64,000 bases of DNA from NCBI RefSeq assembly GCF_024508275.1, contig NZ_CP101989.1, positions 992,001 to 1,056,000 on the forward strand, read 5' to 3'. Every line of letters starts with the position of its first letter. Within the stretch, counting starts at the first letter, position 1. Shown in pieces: positions 51,001 through 59,499 of this stretch. Below the pieces are notes generated by a model. It was not told the origin of the DNA. It searched no databases and was given only the letters and a program-made list of their open reading frames with translations. The stretch is from Cellulomonas wangsupingiae. GTDB taxonomy: Bacteria; Actinomycetota; Actinomycetes; Actinomycetales; Cellulomonadaceae. The position numbers were made by a program, and so were the translations under genes.

Positions 51001-51421
51001 GCCGGGACATCGCCGTGAGGTACGTCAGCTCGGGCTGCCGGCCCGGGACCGAGGGCAGGGCGTGCACCGTGCCGACCAGCCACGTGTCGTCGGTCGTCGG
51101 GACGTCCCCCGTGATCTGCGCGATCCCCTCGCGCGCGTCCTCGAGCACCGGGGCGACGTCGTCACCCCGCACCCAGAGGACCGACTCCAGGCGCACCTGC
51201 TCGGGGGCCAGCCGGCTGAGCGTCTGCCCCACCGCGTGGTGCTCGGTCACGTGCAGGAGGCCGGCGAGCACCCCCACGAGCGTCGTCGCGGTGACGGCCA
51301 CGAGTGCGACGACGAGCACCACCGGCGCATGGTGCCGCACGCGGTCGAGGAGCAGGCGACGACGCCACCTCGTGCCGCCGCCTCCGGCCCCCGTGCGCGT
51401 CGTGCCGGTGGACGCCCTCAT
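48080..51421 (-). CDS. FtsX-type ABC permease, second copy of the larger kind
   Basis: A 1113-residue permease paralogous to the gene at 55962, of identical length. It has an N-terminal helix followed by a large extracytoplasmic MacB-like domain (QTLSRLAPEQVRLESVLWVRGDD...). A four-helix FtsX domain follows at about 290-480. A second extracytoplasmic domain and the last helices VVGVSAALLVLVGTGAVAAGSLRARRLELARLQALGASRPGLVGGLLAE complete it. The C-terminal SGAALRMGDDR matches SGALLRLGDDR in the paralogue. It directly follows the ATPase gene (1-nt gap) and precedes the smaller permease (ATGA). Together the pair likely forms one heterodimeric transporter. Confidence 0.82.
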   Translation of the reverse strand: MRASTGTTRTGAGGGGTRWRRRLLLDRVRHHAPVVLVVALVAVTATTLVGVLAGLLHVTEHHAVGQTLSRLAPEQVRLESVLWVRGDDVAPVLEDAREGIAQITGDVPTTDDTWLVGTVHALPSVPGRQPELTYLTAMSRPPARLLTGRWPHGAADADGRVEVSVPAVAAELKGWVVGTTIDVRPWQAQDHRTWVVVGTYEPEGPSGAWSRDRLREAGMTSTYNVPGGVGMLTTTAWGPLVADAAALHAPDQVDTAYLITQPRLADASRAAATQMRAAVRDGDETLAAALGQVRGRLMTDVGATIDATWRELVVTRTGVVTVGLLLATLTTTVMLLTARLLAERRAVEDELLAARGASAGQLRSLVVLEALGLAALTWVVALPAAGLALGVASRSGALADAGYDVGSVVPGGAPLACGVMAAVLAATLCAPAWHTAGSSAGTAHGGLLRVGADIGLLVLGLLAMWQLVVYGSPLAGGTGGPRLDPVLVAGPALVTLAAATVALRAVAPVARGAEGLAGRARSLVLPLAAWQVARRPSVSTGTVLVVVVAVAAGTFATAFSATWRTSQREQVDLAVGTDLRLDDVSAPSLTVSDALARATVGHPDAHGQPVTDRAVSVGAADNTAGVSARLVALDATRPQDLRGHTDVPWSAVLDGLAEGRPATASGTAAPLGTAVPAGTQWLLVDGVVGTDPAAEGTALVGVTVEDERGLLTQLTPSSALLGDELRAAYEIPPAGPVRIVAVDTLVALDTPAHAGPTGAGTQARLPVRVSLTAVRAVARSEQARTAAAAMTAASSPVPLDDDGWSASLRQDEDRKDAEVGGTTSPTPALLDVTSTMGLGGSQLASARLVARAWPAPGPVPVAADSSLLERIHAGSGNLTLTVDGVAVPAKVTRYVDTVPGVPRGIGLVADGTTLARAVLEAGGPPDLTDSWWVAAPAATVAAVADGLGGLDAVVTTRAGQQRDALTGPISVALPAALSVVGVSAALLVLVGTGAVAAGSLRARRLELARLQALGASRPGLVGGLLAETTLLVAVGALIGLLTGYGLSAVVAPLLTMSPDGRTPAPVPWLVWGWPGQSLWTATVAVGACAVVAAVAVLGVRRTSGAALRMGDDR

Positions 51422-51422
51422 G

Positions 51423-52145
51423 TCAGGCGTCGACGAGGCGGCCGTCGGCGAGGTGCACGACGCGGTCGGCGAGCGCCACCATCACCGGGTCGTGCGTCGA
51501 GACGATCGCCGTCATGCCCTCCGCCTCCACGACCGCACGGATCAGGGCCATGACCGCCCGTCCGGTCTCGGAGTCGAGCTGGCCGGTCGGCTCGTCGGCG
51601 ATGAGCAGGCGCGGGGAGTTCGCCAGCGCGCGGGCGATCGCGACGCGCTGCTGCTGGCCGCCCGAGAGCTGGCCGGGCCGCTGCTTGGCGTGCGGGCCCA
51701 GGCCGACGAGGTCGAGCAGGAGCTGCACGCGCGCCTCGCGCAGCTCGACGGGGGTGCGCAGCATCCGCAGGGGCACCCCGACGTTCTCGGCGGCGGTCAG
51801 CACGGGCACCAGCCCGAACGTCTGGAAGATGAACGCGACGACGTCGCGGCGCAGGGACACCAGCCCGCGCTCGTCGAGGGACGAGACCTCCCGCCCGTCG
51901 ACGACGACGCGGCCGGCGTCGGGGCGGTCGAGCCCGCCGATCGTGTTGAGCAGGGTCGTCTTGCCGGACCCGGAGCGTCCGACCAGCGCGACGAGCTCGC
52001 CCGGCGCGACCTGCAGCGACACGTCGCGCAGCGCGTGCACCGCGCCGTGCCCGGAGCCGAAGGTGCGCTCGACGTGCTCGACGAGCACGAGGGGCCCGGC
52101 CGCGGCGGGTGCCGCACCCTGCGCGGCGGTCGTGGTGGCGGTCAT
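51423..52145 (-). CDS. ABC transporter ATP-binding protein (MacB/LolD class)
   Basis: A 240-residue ATPase of the MacB/LolD class that works with FtsX-type permeases. Walker A is VGRSGSGKTTLL. The class-typical FIFQTFGLVPVLTAAENV block follows. The signature is LSGGQQQRVAIARAL and Walker B is LLIADEPTGQLD, with STHDP as H-loop. It starts with a short low-complexity N terminus. The ATG overlaps the preceding ATPase stop. It probably drives one permease pair of this operon; which ATPase serves which pair cannot be told. Confidence 0.9.
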   Translation of the reverse strand: MTATTTAAQGAAPAAAGPLVLVEHVERTFGSGHGAVHALRDVSLQVAPGELVALVGRSGSGKTTLLNTIGGLDRPDAGRVVVDGREVSSLDERGLVSLRRDVVAFIFQTFGLVPVLTAAENVGVPLRMLRTPVELREARVQLLLDLVGLGPHAKQRPGQLSGGQQQRVAIARALANSPRLLIADEPTGQLDSETGRAVMALIRAVVEAEGMTAIVSTHDPVMVALADRVVHLADGRLVDA

Positions 52146-53158
52146 CGGGCTCTCCGTCCGTGGCGGGGGTGCCGGTCGTCGCTCGGCGCCGTCGGGGCGT
52201 CGCCGTGGCCGGGGCGCACGGCGACGTGGGCCTCCTCCAGGGTCAGGCGCACGCGCCCGACCAGGTCGAGGGTCTCGCGGTACTCGCGGGGCAGCTGGAC
52301 GCGCCCCGCACGGTCGAGGACGGCGAACTCCTCGGCGACCTCGTGCTCGGTGCCGTCGTCCCGCGTGGCGGTGCGGCGCAGCACCTCCGAGCTCGTGCGC
52401 CCGTCGCGGATCGCGACGGTGCGCTGCACGTGGTCGCTGACGCCCGGGTCGTGGGTGACCACGACGACCGTGGTCCCCAGGTCCCGGTTGACCGCCTGCA
52501 TCGCGCCGAGCACGTCGTGCGAGGTCGCGGTGTCCAGCTCCCCCGTCGGCTCGTCGGCGAACAGCACGCGCGGAGAGTTGGCCAGCCCTACGGCGATCGC
52601 GACGCGCTGCTGCTCGCCGCCGGACATCTGCGCGGGCCGGCGGTCGGCGCAGTAGGCCACGCCGAGCACGTCGAGCAGCGCCGCCGCGTCCGCGCGCCGC
52701 TGCCGGCGGGGGCGTCCGGCGAGCGCCATCGGCAGCGCCACGTTCTCGGCGGACGTCAGGTACGGCACCAGGTTGCGTGCGGTCTGCTGCCACACGAACC
52801 CGACGGTCGAGCGGCGGTACTCGACGCGCTCGCGGGCCGTCATCGTCATCAGGTCCCACTCCCCGACGCGCACGTTGCCCGCCGTGGGCACGTCCAGGCC
52901 CGACAGCACCGACAGCAGCGTCGACTTGCCGGACCCGGAGGCGCCGACGACGGCGACGAGCTCGCCCTCGTCGACGAGCAGGTCGAGGCCCTGCAGGGCC
53001 TGCACCTCGATGCCCTCCGACTGGTAGATGCGCACGAGGGACTCGCACACGATGAGCGACGTCCGCCCGAACGCCTCGGGCCGGGCCCGCGCGCGTTCCT
53101 CGAGCGTCGCCAGGCTCGTCGGGGGCACGTCGTCCCGCACGGTCGTGGTGTCGTCCAT
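52142..53158 (-). CDS. ABC ATP-binding protein with AbrB-like C-terminal tail
   Basis: A 338-residue ATPase of the same class. Walker A is VGASGSGKSTLL and the Q-loop GFVWQQTARNLVPYLT. The signature is MSGGEQQRVAIAVGL, Walker B VLFADEPTGELD and the H-loop VTHDPG. The tail at about 276-317 reads EEFAVLDRAGRVQLPREYRE then TLDLVGRVRLTLEEAHVAVRP, which strongly resembles an AbrB/SpoVT DNA-binding or dimer fold. ATG 53158 follows GGAG; a GTG at 53179 overlapping the previous stop would add seven residues. The tail might bind nucleic acid or only dimerise. Confidence 0.85.
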   Translation of the reverse strand: MDDTTTVRDDVPPTSLATLEERARARPEAFGRTSLIVCESLVRIYQSEGIEVQALQGLDLLVDEGELVAVVGASGSGKSTLLSVLSGLDVPTAGNVRVGEWDLMTMTARERVEYRRSTVGFVWQQTARNLVPYLTSAENVALPMALAGRPRRQRRADAAALLDVLGVAYCADRRPAQMSGGEQQRVAIAVGLANSPRVLFADEPTGELDTATSHDVLGAMQAVNRDLGTTVVVVTHDPGVSDHVQRTVAIRDGRTSSEVLRRTATRDDGTEHEVAEEFAVLDRAGRVQLPREYRETLDLVGRVRLTLEEAHVAVRPGHGDAPTAPSDDRHPRHGRRAR

Positions 53159-53175
53159 GGCCTGCTCCGTCCTGG

Positions 53176-55965
53176 TCACCGTTCACCCACCCGCAACACC
53201 TCGCCGAGCCTGTCCCGCCGCCGCACGGCCTGCTCCGTCAGCACGGCCACCACGAGCGCCACGGCGAGCGCGGCGACCGCGGCGGCGACGGGCCACCACG
53301 TCGTCGCGACCGTGGCGGCGCCCGGCTCCGCCGTCAGCTGCTGCAGCCCGAGGGCCCCGCCGAGGAGCGCCGGGAGGCCGAGCCCGATCCCGGCCCCGCC
53401 CAGCAGACCGCCGAGCACCAGCGGTGCGAGCTCCCCGAGCGTGGCCCACCGCGCCGTGCGCGCGTCGAGGCCCAGCGTGCGCAGCGCGGACAGGGTCCGC
53501 CCGCGCTCGCGGGCGGTGGCGACGACGACGAGCACGAGCGCGAGCACCGACAGCGCGGCCAGCACGCCGACGGCGGACAGGAGCAGCGCCACCATCGCCT
53601 CCGGGAGCGGGGACTGCGACCAGGCGCGGTGCCAGCCGTCGCGGGTCGTCACCACCAGGCCCGACGTCGCGGGCGGAGCGATGTCCGCGGCCTCGACGGC
53701 GGCGACGGCCCCCGGGCCGGCGAGCCAGAGGCGGTCGACGGAGGGGCGCTGGTCGGCCACGGCAGCGAGCACCCGGCGGTCCACGACGACGACGCCGTCG
53801 TCGTCGGCGCTGTCGCCGCCGCCGCCGGTCGACACCGCGCGCGCGTCGAGCCGGGGTGCGCCCGGGTCGGGCGGCAGGTCGGTCGTCCCGCGGACGTCGA
53901 GCAGGACCTCCGCGTCGACCGCGCCGACGACGACCCCGGTGCCGTCGAGGTGCGCCCGCTCCAGCAGCTCCGCACCGACCAGGGCGGGCACGGTCCCGTC
54001 GGGTCCCGGCTCACCGAGCGTCGCGAGCCCGGGGAGGTCGGGCAGGCCGACCGCGCGGCGCACCTCGGCGAGCTCCGCGGCGTCCACGACCAGCAGCGTC
54101 GCCTTCAGGAAGGTGTTCTCACCGAACGACCGCTTCGAGATCTGCGCGCCGGTGGCCGACGCCGTGACGCCGGCGGACGCGGCGAGCCGGTCCACCAGGT
54201 CCTCGCTGCCGTACGTGCCGAGCGGCCCGTCGATCCGCACGTGGGCACCGACGAGCTGCGTCGCCGCCGCCTGCTGGCCCGTGCGGACGCTGTGCACGAG
54301 CGTGCCGCACAGCACGACGAGCGCGACGGCGACGGTCACGGCCAGCAGCGGGACGACGGCCGTGGTGGCGCCGTGCGCACGGGCGACGGCCAGGGGGGCG
54401 GCCAGCCCGCGCGAGCGGACGGCCCCGCGCCCTGCGGCCCGGACGACGGCGGGGGACACCCGCACGACGACGAGCGCGGCGGCCGCGGCCAGCAGCACGG
54501 GCGCGGCCGACAGCAGCGGGTCGACCTCGCCGGACGCCAGGGGCAGGAGGCCGCGACCGGTCAGGGACACGACGGCCGCGACCGCCAGCGCCACGACCAG
54601 GCCCTCGACGACGAGGCGGCGCGCACCGAGGCGGGCGCGCTGCGCGGCGCGGTCCCGCCTGTCGGCCGGGGTGCGCCGCCCGCTGGTGGCGGACGCGGCC
54701 ACGCCTGCCGCGAGCACGGCCGGCGCGAGAGCGGCGACGAGCACGACCACGACCGCGAGCAGGACCGGGCTCGCGTGGCCGGGCAGCCACCAGCCGACCA
54801 GCCCGGCCGCCAGCGCGGCCACCACGACCACGACCGGGACCGACTCCAGCAGGCCGCGGAACGCCACGGACGCGATCGACGCGCCGCGGGCACGCTCGGC
54901 CACGACGAGCTCGCGCCGGCGGCCCACGAGCAGGGACGCAGCCAGGACGAGGCACAGCGCCGCCGTCGCCGCGACGCCGGTGAGCACCAGGGACGCCTGC
55001 GCGCGCGCCGCGGACATGCGCGTGTCGAACGCCGTGACGACCTCGGGGAGCCGGGTGGACAGCCGCCCGGTCTGCGCGGAGAGCTGCTCGACCCGGTCGA
55101 CGAGCCGGTGCGCGTCGGCGACGGACATGCCCTCGGTGTCGACGGCCGCGCGGGCCGAGATCGTGACGGCGCGCCGGCCCGTCAGGTGCAGCATGTCCGG
55201 GACGTTCTCGTACGGCACGTAGGCCGCCACGTGCACCGGGACCGGCATGCCGGGCCGTGCGGTCACGGCGGCCAGCAGGCCGGCGTGCTCCTGCCAGATC
55301 GCCGCCTGCGGGTCGACCGGCTCGTACAGCCCGGTCACCACGACGTGGTCGGTGCGCCCCGGCCCGATGCGCTCACCGGTCAGCGGCCCGTCGGCGAGCG
55401 TGATGCCGAGCTCGGCGGCGGCCGCGGCGCTCAGCCCGACCTCGACCCGGCGGACGAGGTCGTGGTCCTGGCGGGTCGCCATGTGCTCCGCCGCCGGCAC
55501 GGGGACGGGAGGGGTGCCGGCGACCCACCGCACGACGGGCTCGTCCTGCCCCGGGGTCCCGACGTGGACGAGGCTCGCACCGAACTCGCCGACCGGGGTG
55601 CTCAGGACGCCGACGGCGGCCACGACCTGCGCCACGGGCTCGTGCGTGTCCGCGCCCAGCGCGCTCTCCAGCCACGTCGCGGCCTCGTAGCCGCCGTCGC
55701 GGGGGTCCGGAGGCTCCAGGGTGAGCGGGTCCATGACGGGGTGCGTGACGAGGTCCGCGTCCCGGCCGGCGGCCTGGATCGTCTCGCGCACGGCCAGGTC
55801 GGCGGTGCGTTCCACGAGCCGCGGCACCGCGAGCGTGAGGACGAGCGTGGCGAGCAGCAGCACGGCGGTGCCGACGAGCAGGCCCCTGTCCTGCGCGGCA
55901 CGTCGGCGCGTGACGAGCAGCGCGTCGCCGGTGGTCGCCTCCAGGCGCGTCCGGACGTCGCTCAC
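53176..55965 (-). CDS. FtsX-type ABC permease, first copy of the smaller kind
   Basis: A 929-residue permease, paralogue of the gene at 45336. The N-terminal helix is LVGTAVLLLATLVLTLAVPRLV. An extracytoplasmic domain with PVVRWVAGTPPVPVPAAEHM and VVVTGLYEPVDP follows. The central helix bundle begins RAQASLVLTGVAATAALCLVLAAS. The C-terminal FtsX domain has VVVVATARERGRTLSALRTLGLDARTARWATLGELAPLVLGG. GTG 55965 overlaps the upstream stop as GTGA. It is translated after the larger permease and before the first ATPase. Confidence 0.83.
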   Translation of the reverse strand: MSDVRTRLEATTGDALLVTRRRAAQDRGLLVGTAVLLLATLVLTLAVPRLVERTADLAVRETIQAAGRDADLVTHPVMDPLTLEPPDPRDGGYEAATWLESALGADTHEPVAQVVAAVGVLSTPVGEFGASLVHVGTPGQDEPVVRWVAGTPPVPVPAAEHMATRQDHDLVRRVEVGLSAAAAAELGITLADGPLTGERIGPGRTDHVVVTGLYEPVDPQAAIWQEHAGLLAAVTARPGMPVPVHVAAYVPYENVPDMLHLTGRRAVTISARAAVDTEGMSVADAHRLVDRVEQLSAQTGRLSTRLPEVVTAFDTRMSAARAQASLVLTGVAATAALCLVLAASLLVGRRRELVVAERARGASIASVAFRGLLESVPVVVVVAALAAGLVGWWLPGHASPVLLAVVVVLVAALAPAVLAAGVAASATSGRRTPADRRDRAAQRARLGARRLVVEGLVVALAVAAVVSLTGRGLLPLASGEVDPLLSAAPVLLAAAAALVVVRVSPAVVRAAGRGAVRSRGLAAPLAVARAHGATTAVVPLLAVTVAVALVVLCGTLVHSVRTGQQAAATQLVGAHVRIDGPLGTYGSEDLVDRLAASAGVTASATGAQISKRSFGENTFLKATLLVVDAAELAEVRRAVGLPDLPGLATLGEPGPDGTVPALVGAELLERAHLDGTGVVVGAVDAEVLLDVRGTTDLPPDPGAPRLDARAVSTGGGGDSADDDGVVVVDRRVLAAVADQRPSVDRLWLAGPGAVAAVEAADIAPPATSGLVVTTRDGWHRAWSQSPLPEAMVALLLSAVGVLAALSVLALVLVVVATARERGRTLSALRTLGLDARTARWATLGELAPLVLGGLLGGAGIGLGLPALLGGALGLQQLTAEPGAATVATTWWPVAAAVAALAVALVVAVLTEQAVRRRDRLGEVLRVGER

Positions 55966-58900
55966 CGGTCGTCCCCCAGCCGCAGCAGGGCCCCGGAGGC
56001 GCGGCGCACGAGCAGCGCGGCGAGGACGGCGACGAGGGCGCAGCCGGCGACCGCGAGCCCTCCGGTCAGGGCGAGGACGACACCGTCGTCCCACACGGTC
56101 AGCGGGCTCGGGACCGGGCGCAGACCGTCGGGCGAGACGGTGAGCAGCGGGGCGACGGCCCTGGCGAGGCCGTAGCCGATGACGAGCCCGGCACCGGTGC
56201 CGAGCGCGACCAGGAACGCGTGCTCGGCGACGAGGCCGCCCACGAGGGACCGCCGGGCGGCGCCCAGGGCCTGCAGACGGGCCAGCTCGAGCCGGCGGGA
56301 CCGGACGGCGGCGGCCGCGCTCGCGCCGAGCCCGACGAGCAGCAGGACACCCGCGGCGGCGGTGACGAGGGACAGGGCGGCGGGCACCGCCACCCGCAGC
56401 GGGCCGGAGACCGCCGACTCGCGCTCCGTGACGCGCACCGTCGCGCCGGCGTCGGTGGAGAGGGCGACGGCCGACGCCAGGGCGGGTGCCGCCGCGTCCG
56501 GAGCCGTGACCCACCAGGAGTCGACGAGCGTGTCGCTGCCCGCGGCCTCGGCCACCGCGCGGCTCAGGGCCGTGCGGTCGACGAGCACCGCGTGGCCCCG
56601 GGGCGTGCCCGGCAGGTAGGGCGCGACGTCGTGGACGCGGGCCGGGACCGGTGTGTTCTCGACACGGAGCCAGAACCCGTCGCCGGGGTCGAGCCCGGCG
56701 CGCTCCGCCAGACCGGGGGTGAGCACCGCGCGCAGCGGGCCGGTCGCGGGCCACGTCTGGGCGCTCATGAGACCGCTGCTGGTGACGATCGACGTCATGT
56801 CGAACGTCGCGTCGAGCACGAGCGCGTCGGCGGGCAGCGACGCCGGGTCCGGCGTCGTGGCGTCCCTGCCCGCGACGACGGTGTACGAGCTGCCGAGGTG
56901 GGAGGTGGGGGCCCAGTCGGCGCTCCCCAGGTCCACCGGCGTGCCCTGCGCGTCCGCGACGAGCTCGGCCACGAGGGCCGACGTGACACCCTCGGCGCGG
57001 TCGACGACGCGCACGTCGTGCAGCGCGAGGCCGACGTGACCGACGCGGTCCCGACCCGTCGTGGCCAGCCGGACCTCCGGCGGTGCGTCGTCGAGCAGGA
57101 CGGCCGCGGAGACGGCCACGACCCGCAGGGGCCCGAGCGAGCGCGGCACCTCGAGCGCCAGGGACGAGGGCCCCGCCAGGGGCACGTCGAGCCTGCCGAG
57201 CCAGGCCTGCACGCCCGCGTCGTCCTCGACGGCGAGGCGCAGGTACACCGCGCCCGACGCGGCGGGTGCGGTGCCGGGCGTGACCGTCGCGACGAGCCAC
57301 TGCGGGTCGCCCGGCAACCGGACGCCCGTGGCCCGGGGTGCGTCGGAGGCCACGAGGCCGCCGAGCAGGGCGGACCACGTCGGCTCCGAGCGGCCTCGCA
57401 GCGCGGCCGTGTCCCCGGCGTCCACCGCGAGCAGACGCGTGTCGATCCCGTTGCTGCCGCTCGCGGGGCCGAGGTTCGCACCGACCACCGCCTGCCGGTC
57501 CACGACGGGCTGCGCGCGGCTGCCCGCCGGTGCGTCCGCGAGTGCGGCGCGCACGTCGGCGGACGAGGTCAGCGGGTCGCCGCGCAGGTCGTCGATGCGG
57601 GCGTCGGCCCCCAGGGCGAGGTCGACCTGCTCGAGCTGCGACGTGCGCCACGTCGCGTGGAAGGCGTGGGAGAACGTCGCGGCGGTGACGGCGAGCACGA
57701 CGACCAGCGTGGTGCCGGTGGCGGCGGACGTGCGCCGGGAGACCTGCCACGCCGCGAGCGGTGCGACCAGCGTCCGGCTGCTGCGGGCGAGCACGTCGGC
57801 GACCCGTGCCACCGGCCCGACGAGCCGCAGCGCGAGGACCGCGGCACCGAGCACGACCAGCGCCGGGCCGGCGACGAGCACGGGGTCGAGGCGCGGACCG
57901 CCGGCCGCCGGCGTGAGCGGTGCGCCGTAGTCGACCAGCTGCCACAGGGCGACGCCGGCGAGGGCGACGAGCGCCAGGTCGGCACCGGTCCGCACGAGGC
58001 CGGCGTGCGCGGCCGAGCTCGACGAGCCGCTCGTGTGCCAGGCGGGGACGACCAGCGCGACGGCCAGGACGACCGCCACGGCGGCGCACGCGAGCCCGAC
58101 GGCCGCCGGGACGCCCTCCGGGGTGGTCAGGCCGGCCGCCGCGAGCCCGCCGCGGTCGACCACGTGCACGAACAGGGCACGCGCCGCCCAGGGGGACACG
58201 GCTGCCGTGACGCCGGCGACCACGACCGCCTCCACGACGGCGAGCGAGCGTAGCTGCGCCGGCGACGCACCGCGGGCGGCGACGAGCGCCCCCTCGGCCG
58301 CCCGGCGCTCGCTCAGCAGGCGGGCGGCCAGGAGCATGACCGTCGTCGCGAGCACCGCGAGCAGCAGCCCGACGACCACGACGCCGACCTGCGTGACCGT
58401 CTGCTCGCGGGAGGCGGCGTCGATCGTCGCGTCGAGCCGCGTCTGCACGAAGCCGCTGATGTCGAGGGCGCCCAGCGCGCGCGAGAGCCGGACCTGGCCC
58501 GACTCGAGGGCGTCGCGCGTGGCCGCGAGCGCACCGCGCGGTGCCCCGGCGAGGTCCGGCGTGACGAGCAGACGTGCGGACTCGGTGACGTCGGGGCCGA
58601 GCAGCGCCTCGGGGGCGACGACCATCGGCCCCCACGCGTCGGTGACGACGGTGCCGCTGGTGCCCGGTACCGGGAACGCGTCGGAGTGGCCCGCGCCGTC
58701 GAGCACGTCGCGCGACCACGACGACGCCGGGCCGGTGAGCCGGTGCGTACCCACCACCACCCACGTGTCCGGGGTCCCGCCGCTGAGGGTCCGCACCGGG
58801 ATCTCGGTGCCGAGCGGCCAGCCGTACCTCTGTGCCGCGACGTCGGGCACGTTGACCTGCAGCCGGCCGGCGTCGTCGCGTGCGGCGTCCGGCCACGCGC

Positions 58901-59303
58901 CCGACAGCAGGTCCGCCTGGCCCGGCACCAGCGGGCTGGACGCGGGGTACCCGAGCGGTGGGGCACGTCGGGCGTCCTCGCGCGGCAGCGTCCACAGGCG
59001 GCCCGTGAGCCACAGGGACCGTTCGGACGGCAGGTCGCCGAGCGTCTCGGCGAACGTGGCCTCCGCCGCGGCGACCGCCGCCTGCGTGTCGTCGTTCCGC
59101 ACCCGGATGTTCGCCTCGAGGGTCACGGCGGAGTCCGGCAGGCGGTCCAGCGCGGCGTCCACCGCGTCGTGGCCGGTCACGTCGAGGAGGAAGGCGAACG
59201 TCCCCAGGAGCGTCGTCGCGACGAAGGTGACGAGGGTGACCGTCGCCAGGACGGCCGCCTGGTCGCGCAGGCGTCCTAGGAGCACCTGCGAGCGCCAGCC
59301 CAT
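55962..59303 (-). CDS. FtsX-type ABC permease, first copy of the larger kind
   Basis: A 1113-residue permease and first gene of the operon. After one helix (LATVTLVTFVATTLLGTFAFLL) a large extracytoplasmic domain starts with AALDRLPDSAVTLEANIRVRNDD. A first FtsX domain follows at about 290-480 (VVVVGLLLAVLATTVMLLAARLLSERRAAEGALVAARGASPAQLRSLAVVEA). A second extracytoplasmic domain and C-terminal helices ending SGALLRLGDDR complete it. Many short blocks match its paralogue at 48080, showing an old duplication. ATG 59303 follows GGGGAGG. A -10 hexamer and a 14-bp palindrome lie 30-50 nt upstream. Confidence 0.83.
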   Translation of the reverse strand: MGWRSQVLLGRLRDQAAVLATVTLVTFVATTLLGTFAFLLDVTGHDAVDAALDRLPDSAVTLEANIRVRNDDTQAAVAAAEATFAETLGDLPSERSLWLTGRLWTLPREDARRAPPLGYPASSPLVPGQADLLSGAWPDAARDDAGRLQVNVPDVAAQRYGWPLGTEIPVRTLSGGTPDTWVVVGTHRLTGPASSWSRDVLDGAGHSDAFPVPGTSGTVVTDAWGPMVVAPEALLGPDVTESARLLVTPDLAGAPRGALAATRDALESGQVRLSRALGALDISGFVQTRLDATIDAASREQTVTQVGVVVVGLLLAVLATTVMLLAARLLSERRAAEGALVAARGASPAQLRSLAVVEAVVVAGVTAAVSPWAARALFVHVVDRGGLAAAGLTTPEGVPAAVGLACAAVAVVLAVALVVPAWHTSGSSSSAAHAGLVRTGADLALVALAGVALWQLVDYGAPLTPAAGGPRLDPVLVAGPALVVLGAAVLALRLVGPVARVADVLARSSRTLVAPLAAWQVSRRTSAATGTTLVVVLAVTAATFSHAFHATWRTSQLEQVDLALGADARIDDLRGDPLTSSADVRAALADAPAGSRAQPVVDRQAVVGANLGPASGSNGIDTRLLAVDAGDTAALRGRSEPTWSALLGGLVASDAPRATGVRLPGDPQWLVATVTPGTAPAASGAVYLRLAVEDDAGVQAWLGRLDVPLAGPSSLALEVPRSLGPLRVVAVSAAVLLDDAPPEVRLATTGRDRVGHVGLALHDVRVVDRAEGVTSALVAELVADAQGTPVDLGSADWAPTSHLGSSYTVVAGRDATTPDPASLPADALVLDATFDMTSIVTSSGLMSAQTWPATGPLRAVLTPGLAERAGLDPGDGFWLRVENTPVPARVHDVAPYLPGTPRGHAVLVDRTALSRAVAEAAGSDTLVDSWWVTAPDAAAPALASAVALSTDAGATVRVTERESAVSGPLRVAVPAALSLVTAAAGVLLLVGLGASAAAAVRSRRLELARLQALGAARRSLVGGLVAEHAFLVALGTGAGLVIGYGLARAVAPLLTVSPDGLRPVPSPLTVWDDGVVLALTGGLAVAGCALVAVLAALLVRRASGALLRLGDDR

Positions 59304-59331
59304 CGCACCTCCCCGTCGCGCGCCGCCGAGT

Positions 59332-59354
59332 CGTGCGATCGCACGGTGATGCTA
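59332..59354 (-). promoter_or_regulatory. Promoter and palindromic operator of the six-gene ABC operon
   Basis: TAGCAT (minus strand, 59354-59349) is a -10 hexamer. The perfect 14-bp palindrome CGTGCGATCGCACG at 59332-59345 lies just downstream, over the expected transcription start. A repressor there could control all 14 kb. Confidence 0.55.
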
Positions 59355-59447
59355 GGGGTCCTGAACGCGCAGGTGACAGGGTGTGGTCCACCCGTTCGGG
59401 GGACAGGAAAGGTTGGGTCGCCGGGCGGGCGAGTTCGACGAGCCGCA

Positions 59448-59479
59448 CGGTGCCCGGGCCCGGGCGGACCCGGGCACCG
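59448..59479 (-). terminator. Terminator after fumC
   Basis: Perfect 11-bp arms (59448-59458 and 59469-59479) with a 10-nt loop lie 21 nt after the fumC stop. They also separate it from the ABC operon promoter. Confidence 0.75.
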
Positions 59480-59499
59480 CGGAGGGCCGACGCGGCAGG

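Noticed and set aside
53176..59448. A single open frame of about 2090 codons on the minus strand
   Set aside because: The right half is a shadow of the 1113-residue permease in another frame; the real smaller permease starts at GTG 55965 with a GTGA overlap.
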